A stretch of DNA of 64,000 nucleotides. Source: Struthidea cinerea (lineage: Eukaryota > Chordata > Aves > Passeriformes > Corcoracidae). Positions 51,531 to 61,370 of this stretch are shown here, piece after piece. Location of the stretch: positions 1,058,607-1,122,606 of the forward strand of contig VZTI01004805.1 of assembly GCA_013397865.1 (NCBI GenBank). Reading direction: 5' to 3'. The stretch's first letter is position 1. Each line of letters starts with the position of its first letter. Position numbers and translations under genes: made by a program. The notes beneath the pieces were generated by a model. It saw only the letters and a program-made list of their open reading frames with translations, was not told the DNA's origin and ran no database searches.

Positions 51531-51585
51531 GAAAAAACCACCCCAAACCACCTCAGCAAAACAACCCCCCCAAAAAACCCAAATG
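51531..51585. repeat. A/C-rich low-complexity tract
   Basis: Runs of A and C such as 'aaaaaaccaccccaaaccac' and 'ccccccaaaaaaccc'. It is the opposite-strand counterpart of the G/T-rich tracts in the window, and the minus-strand frame 51446-51643 across it is not a credible gene. Confidence 0.8.
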
Positions 51586-54500
51586 AATTGTCTATTGTGA
51601 GATTTCTCATTAATCGCTCTGTGTCTAGGAATTCAAATTCCAACTCTGTTATCAGATGGCCACTTTGGCAGTCTTGTCTAACCCTTCAGCAACCCCTACC
51701 AACCTTCATGGGATGACAGGGTGGGAATTGTACTTCCCCTGCCAGTGGTGTTAACATTTTACACTACATGATCTAAGCCGTGTCTCACACCACAGCTCTT
51801 TGTCTCTTGTATGCCTTTCCAAATAGGAAGCATTGGCTGTGACTACCCAGACTGACCAGCCTATTTTCTTAGGCCTGTAGCTTGCAGTGAGGTCAGAAAT
51901 GGTTTAAGGAAGTCGTCTGGCCTTTATGAGGGAGACGGAAGATGGACTGACTAGCCTGTAGAAAATACTTCATTAAAAGTTGTTCCACAAAGTCTGTCAC
52001 ATGAAAATATTTTACTAGGTTCTGGAGGAAAACAACGGAAGGTAACATCTACCAAAAAGTACAGACAGCTCTCTTCTTCCTGTCTTCATGTTCAAATGCC
52101 TTCCCAGTGACTTTCCAAGCTGTTTCCTGTGATGGTACTAAAGTAATCCTAATCCTCTGCAGGTTGTATCATCAATCAATAACCTTTACCATGACTATTA
52201 ATTTCAAAATTTTGTGGAAGAAAGAGAAAATGGGGCTCGGTCCTACAGAGTGGGGTTATTGGGTGATGAATGTTCACAGCTTTTTTGACTTCGAGTCCAA
52301 GTCTCTTTCCAAGGCTTCAACAAGAGTATTCATGCTTGCTGTTTACTTCTACATTGGTGCAGTGGGGATCCTCCACCCCTATTGTGTTTTGTGCTTACAC
52401 ACGTATAGATAAAGTTGCAGGAGTTATTGCATGCCAAAGAAGAATGAGTATTTTGTTGGTGTCATTTCTGGGAGCTGGTAAACAAAACTAGGGCAAAGAA
52501 TCACCTGTTGTGGCTAAAAGCACAAGAAGGTGTGGTAGTAATGTGACAGCATGGGGCTTGTTTTCCTCATTGTTAGGCTCCAGTCCTTCAAATTTTCCAA
52601 AGTCATGAAACTGTGGGTTGCCCAAAAGCAAGAATTTGCAGGATTTGAGATTTAATGAGGCTCCCCAGGTTGTCTATAAAATTCTAATCCTAAGATTAAT
52701 TCAAGTATTAGAAATGAAACTGTAGGACTATCTTAATAGTCTTGTTAATCAAAGCCAGAACAGCTGAAAGAAGGCCTTTCAGTAACCCTTTCAAACAGCA
52801 AACAAAGCTACTTCCATAAATTAAAATACAATGCAAAATCCACTGAAATATTTGCTATTATCTATAATGTGGGTCATAATTATGTGTTGATACACAGCAT
52901 GGGTAATATGATTAAATTTTGATATAGATCACCTTCAAAGTAATTTCTTACACAAGAATTTAAAATTTAAACCCTGCTTGAGATTTTATATCATGTCTTT
53001 TCCTTACAGAATTCTGCAGATTTAACCAAGTTGCAAACTTTCAAAACCAGAAATACTAGCTGATTTTTTTTTTAACATTCCTTTTAAAGTAAGACCCGCT
53101 GTTCAGATCAAACAAGAAACATGAGAAGCACCTGTGTAATTTATATTTCCTATGACTTTCTTATTTTCTTAGTCTGTGATTTAATAAGAATTTATGTCTC
53201 AAGGCTATTCTTTTCCTCCTAATTTGACCCTGGAGAAAAGTCATGAAACTTCATAAAATCTTATTTGGTCATTGCCACTTTATTATTAAAGAAAACTATG
53301 AGTTTGCTTTTGCTTAAGCTACATAGTTAGGACCAAACATCGGAAGAAAACAGGAATAATGGATTTATGTGTGCAAAAAGAAAAAAATGTGATTAGACTT
53401 TAATTACGTGCGTCTTAGAAAAATGGATGTGCTCATTCTTGAGTCACAGAACATTTGGAATAACTTGCATTGAATATAACTTATAAGATTTTACGTCCTT
53501 TGCCAGTTAAAGTGCATGCTGATGAACAACATGTGAAATTGCACAGTCCACAGGGAAAACCACAAATAATTGTTGTACACATGGAGCTATATGGCAGAAA
53601 ATGCATCTTGCACTTATGTGAAATTGGGCTCAAAACGTGATAGACTTCTGTACTTTTTAATTTTATCTCTCTGAAATGTTCCTGTTTTCAGGATGTTATA
53701 GGGCTCTTGGTTCAGGTAGTCTGACTGCTTTCATCTGAGAGGGAGAAGAGTTGACAGCACTAGTCACAGTGGTCTTTGTTTTCCATTTGAAGTTGAATCA
53801 GAGTAGACTGATGATGCAGAGAAGGAAAAAGCAAAGTTACATTGCCAAGGGGAGTAAAGGAGCAGTGATCAGCACTGGAGCATCAACCTGGATGGAAAAA
53901 TATTGTAGTGTAGTAGACAAAGGCCTGCAAGTTCTCTCATGTAGTTGTGATTCTGACTGAGAAATACTAGAAAGATAAGGAAAACTCCTCGACCAAAACA
54001 AGAAAAAACAATTCCTTGTCTCTTGACCCTGACAGCTATATGCATGACATAGAATTCTTATGGGCTGATTGTGATCAAAAAACCATAAATGTGCCACTAG
54101 CTTTTGCATGACTGATTTTAACATGGATGCAGTAATGTAAGTTACGAAAAATATTTAATCTAAAACTTTTTTTTAAAAACTACTGACTTACATAATGCTA
54201 TAAACATTTGGTCAGAGGTATAGAATATTTCTACTTCTACAAGGGTCTGTCTAAGTGTTTCAGATCTGAATTATGATATTTTAAATGTGCTGCTTGGATC
54301 ATCACACAATTGCACACGCTTCCCTCACAATAGCACTGTATGTTTAAAGCGCAAGCAAAATGAGTGGAAACAGTTTCTCTTACTGCTCACCATGGCTGAA
54401 CCAGGCTTTATCTGACAGTGTTTCAAATTGGTCATTCACTCCCATTGCTTCAGAAATGCTCATATTCTTCTATTTTGAACTTCATAGTTCACAGTTACGT

Positions 54501-54610
54501 AATTTTGCTGTAGATAATATAACAAAAACATCTTTTTATAAGAAAAATGTATCTATATAGTATTACTATATTCCTGATTAGTTCAGGAATTTAATCATTA
54601 GATCATACTT
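51586..54610. other. unique DNA, no gene seen
   Basis: No recognisable gene or transposon. Frames at 52107-52412 (+) and 53837-54124 (-) have no known domain. Confidence 0.5.
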
Positions 54611-54885
54611 TAGTTGTGGTTGTTTGGGGTTTTTTTTTGGGGGGGGGGGGTTGGGTGTTGTTGGTTTGTTTTGGTTTGTTTTTTTTTTTTNNNNNNNNNN
54701 NNNNNNNNNNNNNNNNNNNNNNNNNNNNNNNNNNNNNNNNNNNNNNNNNNNNNNNNNNNNNNNNGGGTTTTTTTTTTGGGTGGGGGGGTTGGTTTGTTTT
54801 CAGGTTTTGGGTTTTTTCATTGTTGTTGTTTTGGGAGTTGTTTGTTTGTTTGTTTGTTGGGTTTTTTTGTTTTGGTTTTTTTTCT
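54611..54885. repeat. G/T-rich tract surrounding an assembly gap
   Basis: The left flank has T runs, a 12-G run (54639-54650) and 'ggtttgtttt' units. The right flank repeats the style with 'gggtttttttttggg', a 7-G run, then 'gtttgtttgtttgtttg'. The strand bias, T and G with almost no C or A, holds on both sides, so the missing bases are probably more of the same. The frames across the gap contain unknown residues and are artefacts. Confidence 0.85.
54691..54764. other. assembly gap (74 N)
   Basis: A run of 74 undetermined bases inside the G/T-rich tract. The real length of the missing sequence is unknown. Confidence 0.99.
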
Positions 54886-57329
54886 GGACTAAAACATTAC
54901 ATCAGGTGGACAATTGAAACTTGGGAAATACTTTTCAGGAAAATCAAATATTAACAGTCTCTGGGACTTAACAGGGGGAAAAATGCTAACTATACAGCTA
55001 AGCCTAGATTATAATAATTCTGAAATATTATAATGCCAAAATCACTAGGAAATAAAATGCTATAATGCCAAACTTCATGGGATTTTTTCTAAAAGAAATG
55101 TAACTTACTGCAGGAAGCAAGTTTCCTTTTTTCAAAAACAGGTTTATTGGAGATTTGCTATGTGTTTGCTAAAGCAACTGGCTATAAGATGTTTTTAATG
55201 AATACATTTTTGGAGTTTTTTTGGTTTCTGCCTTATCCCTGCCAAAAGTCAAAGGTCACTAAGGGCTGCATGGCAGCAGGTCTATCATGGACCTCTGGAC
55301 CTTCTGCGATATTTTGCTTCATGTTGTGTCAGACAAGGCAGAGAAGGAAGGTGAGGATGGAGAGGAAGAGCTGTTCATGCAGTTGTGTGGAAGGATCCAG
55401 GCCTTCCAAAATTAGCTTTGGGGGGAAAGACCTGCTGTGTTCCTGGCTGCATAAGCTATTGCAGAGGCTGAAGGGCTGTTCCCTCTTCCCCTGCTCAGTG
55501 ATGCTTCTGCCTTCTTCCTGAGATGCATCTGCTCTTGTTTGTTCTGACCATATGTGAGCAGCTACCAGCCACAAAATTGAAAATAAAGCATTTACTTCTC
55601 GTTAAGTATCGTATTTCTGAATGCTTTTCCATTCACACTTTGTAGTAATGTCAGAGTAATAGCTGTGATTTGGATGTAAACTCTCAAGCCTAAATACTTG
55701 TCTGTACTTCCTCCATTCAACATCATGTTTGGTGAAAGACAGCTGTTTGAGTCAAAGTCAAAATACCCATTTTGGTAATGTGCTAGGAATGTTTTCCTTA
55801 GATCTGATGACAGCATCAAGACTTGCTAAAATTTTACTTTGTTTTGTTTCAAGCGATAGATCACTGGCATCTTTTGTTGAACTTTTCCCTGTAATTTTAA
55901 GTTAGCTGAAGTAGTACATTTGATTTCAGTTGAAATATCACTGAAATCGAAGTCACAACAGGTCATATAACAAAAAAAAATTACATATGAAACAAATTTT
56001 GAAGCTGCTCTTTATAATGCAATTTGAATGGCAAATGAGAGAGCAATATTGTAACTTAATTCAGTACGTGTTCCCCATCTCTTGAAAAGAACATGTATAA
56101 ACAAACTAGCATTAAAAGCACTCTTGTCAGTGCCACCATTTGGCTATCAAAATCTAAACAATACATGGGGCTTGGCACATGCCTAAAACAGATCCCGCTG
56201 TTATTTGATGTTTCCTAGGGCAGAAATCAGTAAAATCTGGGGCATAAAGCATTGGGAAAAGAAAAATAAGAAACACCAATTTTTCTAAGGTTATTGGCCA
56301 GAAAATTAAATAGCTGCATCTGTGCAGGATTTGTGCAATTTGGTACCCATGTTTTGCATAATAGAGATGGCAAGAGTTATCCAGGAGGCTTCCAACACAG
56401 TGTGCACACACTGATGAATCTGACACAAGGATAGTTACAAGAGCAGCTTAGAGATGCTGGTTGAAGTTTTGCCGCCGTCTGGGGACATCTGACGTGGTGT
56501 GCCTGGGAAGGCTGGAGGTGGGGAAACCGTGGCCTCATCCAAAGCCTTATGACAAAGGATGCCTGCGGGACTGAATTATTCAGGGGGTTCAAGAGGGACT
56601 TGTGAGTAACTGCAGGGATGTTAGATGAGATGAAATGTGAACAGGGACATAAAACTGGTCCAAATGAATATTTAGGCTTGGAGAACTTCCTGTAATCCTC
56701 GTTCATTCAGACCCTTTTATGCAGTTATGTACAATTTAATTTTAATTCCTTCAAGAGCTCAGCACCCACACAGTGGCTAACAAAACCACCTCAATCTAAT
56801 GAAAGAGCAGACAGTGTTATAGCTGTCATACATTTATGGGGTAGAATGACTAGTTTAGAAATCAAATCGCTCAGACCAGAATTAGATTCAGTGCATGACT
56901 CCTATGTGTGCATTTTAACCTCACGATTTTTATTAGACAGCATGAGACCTTGCTTAATGTGAAGTTATTTTCTTTCCTTAGTTTGAAGAGTTAGGAATAA
57001 TGTTGTACTCTTTTAGAATCCAGAAACAAGCTTATAATCTGCCAGCGCTGAGTGGCAGAAAAATATTTCCTGTTTATTTTGCTTTCTAGCCATATATTTG
57101 CAGCTATAGACTTCTATAATATCATTTTTCATTATGATTTTTTAAGATGCATTTGGCATAAATTAGAACTTCATATAGGTTTATTACTGCTCTGTTAGAT
57201 TTTGATCAAAACAGCTTGATTTTTATAGCAGTTCTTCACCATTAATATTGTAAATTCTTTACCTCTCTGAAGGGAAGTATTGGGGTTAAACTAGATACTT
57301 CTGTGAAAGTATACTGCAGTGCTCAGTTG
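54886..57329. other. unique DNA, no gene seen
   Basis: No recognised gene. The frame 55147-55521 (+) is 124 codons but has no known domain. A GC-richer patch with a few CpG lies around 56450-56560. Confidence 0.5.
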
Positions 57330-57835
57330 TGGTGGTCAAGAAAACAAAATCAATCTTTTATGGGAGTTATTAGGCAAGAAATAGATACCAAACTGCCGAA
57401 TGTCCACTTGCCACAACACCAATCTGTAGTCACTCCACCATTTCTGCACGATTCTGATTCCTCCCAGAAGGCAGAATCAAGTTGAAAAAGGTTTGGAAAG
57501 GGGCAGCAAGGAGGATAAAAGGTAACAAATGGTTTCTGTGTGAGGAGATACTTGATAAATGGTTGATCTGGGGAAAAAAAAACAACTTTAGAATGTATCT
57601 TGAAAACCATGGCTGGTATGAAGAGGATGGATGGGAATTGTGTGTTCACTGCCTCTCTCAGCAATGAGAGAAACTGTGAGGAGTCACATTCAAAACAAAG
57701 CAAAGGAAGCGTTTCCCTCTGCAGCAAGGAGAAAGATGTGAAGGATGCTGAAAGTTTGCAAGGAATCAGCAGGCAGGTTGGTAGGAGAAAGCCCAAAAAG
57801 GGTTACAGAAGATGCAGAAATCACAACTATTGAGG
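57330..57835 (+). mobile_element. ancient L3/CR1-like LINE relic
   Basis: On the plus strand this block resembles the ORF2 C-terminal region of old amniote CR1/L3-type elements. It contains 'ggagttattaggcaagaaat', then 'gttgaaaaaggtttggaaag' directly followed by 'gggcagcaaggaggataaaa', then 'tggctggtatgaagaggatg', in the order expected for that region. The frame at 57482-57667 includes 'VWKGAARRIKG', close in pattern to the 'rvqrratkmikg'-type block of the family. Divergence is high and no 3' end is visible, so this would be far older than the avian CR1 copies at 11-21 kb. Edges are approximate and the call needs a profile search. Confidence 0.55.
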
Positions 57836-60800
57836 AAGTCCATGAGCAGAAAATAATTTTTATCTGAGAAATTTTCAGGGGAAAGCATTATACACATTTG
57901 ATGTGTTTTCCCTTTTTTATAGCCCCTATTTATGACACTGGTAGACACCAGAGGTCTAGATAAACCCATCATCCGATCAAGTAAAGCTTTCTTACTAGAA
58001 AGGGTTTATTTGCTTACTTAAACAACTTCAAACTCACAGCAATTTTGGTGAAATCATAAATATGTATCTGAAGAAACCTCATGAATGAAGTTGATAGGCT
58101 TCATTCTTCCTTTCATATGCTAAAACCCATAAGAAGAAAACACTTTTTGAAAGTGTTCTTCACATAATACCGTTCATTTTAATGATGTTTTCTTTAAAAT
58201 GTCCCCCTTACACTTCTACAGATCTTGAGGAGGCCTGTAGGAACCTGGATGTCTACACCAATTTTGGATCTAATCATTCTCCCTGGTCCTTTTTAAAATA
58301 TTGGTTACGTTTTTCAGTTAACTCATCAATAGCATGGATAATAATGACATATGCTTGTTCTATATAATGTCTATAAAAAGCATAAACACACAGTATGCAC
58401 AGTAGCATTAGCAGTGACATAACATTTTAATTTCTGTGTCCTTGCAGTAAGAAAAATGTCAGATATAATTACTAAAATCATAAACCGTTGAATGAAAAGC
58501 TCATGATTATTTTTAAATTACTCTATTTCTTCTTAGTATGGTATAAAAATTACATCTGGTAAACAATGCTAGCAGATAATTTCTGTAATAATATACTGTT
58601 ATAATAAATGACTGCATTCTACACCCTCCTATTCTGTACTGAATACAACTTGATTTTCAAGGCAGTTCAGCATTGTTTTTTGTAACAACTCTGATGATAA
58701 AGTGCTTGAGAAGCCTGTTAGAAAAAGAACAAAACATACGTGACCACAGCTCTAGTGGGTAAAGGGCAGATTGCCAACCTCTAAGATGCTGCTAGTAAAT
58801 ATATGCCTGTTAGAAAATGAAATCTTTTGGGACAGCCCAATGATTCCTGAGTTAATGTCCAGAAAGGTAAATTCCTAATGCTTCAAGAATGACATAAAAG
58901 TGCTTGTAGTGCTTATAATTGCACAGTGTTGAAAAGAGGGTTAGAAATTTGTCCCCAGTGCATCTTTTAATAAGGTTATACTGAAGCATTGCCTTCCTTT
59001 GTACTAATATAGCTATAGAAGTTTACAGATACAGGGTTGTTACTCAGAGACAGTGGGATTTGTAAATGTTCCCATTTGGTTAAGGAATACTAATCACATC
59101 ACTTTGCAATAGCACTGATGCTGCTGCATCGCCATGTGCTCCTCTAAACCCTTTGTGTAACTTCCTTCAGTAATACTCTGTTGCCTGTCCAGCTGCTCTG
59201 TCCCACTGCAAAGCAGAGAAAGGCTTTTAACACCTCTCTTTCCCCAGTGAAACCTGTCTTTAAATGTTCGCCCTCACCTTCTATGAGGAATCAGTACTGA
59301 GTTCATTGCGAACTGTTGTTTTAATAGTTAGTTTCATTAATAGAGTGATCTAGGTTGAAAATTTAAAGAATTTGTGTGTTAGTATCATGAAATCAGCAGC
59401 ATCCACCTCTGAAAGCAGTTTTGTAGTTGTACCATATTGACAAAAACAGCTATCTCTGTGTATTGGCTAGCTCTTTATTACTCCTCGAAATATAGAAATA
59501 TGCATAGTGCTGGAAGTTTCATCGCCACAGAGTCCTCAGTTAATGCGTCTTTAAACGAGCTATGCACAGACAGTTGTAATTACCTGTAGCATGAGTTGTA
59601 TATGCCAACTCTACTTAAATCTCTATCCTAGTGCAACTCGGTGATATATGGGAATTAATACAACCGTTGGTTCATTTGTTGATTTCTTAAGACAAAAGAT
59701 GTGGCTTCCTTCTGCTTTGCAAGCTGAAACCTGAATCCAGGATCAGTCTCCATAATTTTGTCAAGTTCAAATACTGAAGTTTCACTTCAAAGTCAGATAA
59801 TATTTTAACCAGTTATCTCAGTCATGAGACCTTTCTTTTCTTCACCTCACTCTTTCTCCACCCTCTCAACCAAACCAAATTCCCTGGTGTTAAAATGCAA
59901 GCTGTCTTTACCTGCTGACTCACCGTCATATTCTTTACCTTACAGAGCTGTTTACTAGCTTCTTTCTTGGCTGCAACTTCACCTTTGTTGTTCTCCACAG
60001 ACCATCCTAGTCCGATCCTGTGTTTAAGAGATCTCACAAGATCAGCACACGATCTCTGGTTCAGAAACCTCACAGGTCACAGGTTTGCTGGGAAAGAATA
60101 TTTGTGTTTGTGTATATACACACATAGAGAGTATTTACATACTTAATAAATACATTAATATTTACAAAATGCATGTGTGTATTTTACAGAGAAACTTAGG
60201 GAACCAAGAGACAAAAGCAATCTCATGGATTAGCCAGCCTAGCAGAAGCTTCTCCACATGCGTGTAAGAAGTTTAAAAGTTGATGCACATTCTCAGCCTT
60301 GCCCGTTCTGGGCCCATCATAGCTAACATACATGCAGAACAGTTTAGTGCTTGGGTATTCATCATTAGCAAGGGTGGACAGAATATTTCCATGCATTAGA
60401 TGCACCCTTAATAATAAGGAAAGGCAGGGATGTAGGCATATGTAGGATTAGAAGGAGCCAATGCAAACATGGGGGGGGGGGGGAGAGTCAAGATACTTTA
60501 TATCTTGAAAACTCTTGAAGTAACTAAACATATGTCATTGCTAGGTAATAAAATAAAAGTTAAAGTGGTGTTCATATGAAAAGATTGTTCATCAGTATTA
60601 ATATCAAGAGGGTGCAGTACAGAAGGAGTCCCCAGATTTGTAAATATTCAAGTTTTGGTTAAAGTTACCGACTTTTAATTACAATGAAAACAATGCAGCT
60701 GCTTGTCTCTGGAAAACAAAGGTTTGCGTTTATGAGAAGTTATATACAGTGCATCAGTTGTGATGGGAAACAGTGACAAAACCCCAGTTTCTTTGGAAAA

Positions 60801-61119
60801 ATGCCATTGTTGATTAATTGCAATATATTTCAACTGTGTATAGATTTCTCACAGTTGCCCAATAAACACACTGCTTTCATTCTTTGGAGATTAACAGTTT
60901 CTCCTGTGTTCTCAAGTTCTTTCCAGTTTAGTACAGTGTTTCTTTTGATAGATTGGTTTTCCTGAGTCAAAGTTAAGAACTCAGAGCATCTTATCACACT
61001 TCGACCAGCTTGCTTTCTCAGGGGCCAAGAAGAGAGGGGGGAAGAAAGCCCATCAAGGCTTGTGCCTGTTAAATCCAAGCTCTCAAGGGATTTGTTTTTC
61101 TTTTGGCGTCAGATTAGAT
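57836..61119. other. unique AT-rich DNA, no gene seen
   Basis: No recognisable gene or transposon. It includes a short 'tatacacacat'-type run near 60112-60125 and a 13-G homopolymer at 60471-60483. Confidence 0.5.
60471..60483. repeat. G homopolymer
   Basis: Thirteen consecutive G on the plus strand. Length in the assembly may be unreliable. Confidence 0.9.
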
Positions 61120-61370
61120 GTTCAAACCAAGCGGTGTTGTGGGGCCACGGGTGAGTGCCCACTGAACCCTTAACAAGGCTAATCCCACAGCAGCGCATTC
61201 CAAGCAGCTAATGGGTGCAAGGGCTGTGCTGGCTCTCACATCGCTGCGCCGCGGGCAGAGCGGGGCCAGGCGCAAATGTGTTATTAGCAATGACCGGCCG
61301 TGGTGAAACGTGGGCAGCAGATTTTGCTCTGGGACAGCCTTAAACGCCAGGTTTGATGCTCAGGTAAAGA
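61120..61370 (+). promoter_or_regulatory. CpG-rich patch, candidate regulatory element or first exon
   Basis: By my count thirteen CpG occur between about 61125 and 61346, most in 61240-61310 ('tcgctgcgccgcgggc' and neighbours), while the surrounding kilobases have very few. Possible transcription-factor cores include 'taatccc' (bicoid/OTX/PITX type) at about 61180 and 'gttattag' at about 61280. The patch ends in 'gctcaggtaaaga', a strong match to a vertebrate 5' splice site at about 61363. There is no long open frame through it on the plus strand. This may be an enhancer, a minor promoter with a noncoding first exon, or a GC-rich relic. No TATA or Kozak start was identified. Confidence 0.35.

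Noticed and set aside
54614..54954. Three overlapping plus-strand frames of 92-112 codons
   Set aside because: They run through the 74-N gap and G/T simple sequence; the residues are unknown or repetitive.
55147..55521. 124-codon plus-strand frame
   Set aside because: No recognisable domain and overlapping open frame on the other strand; treated as chance.
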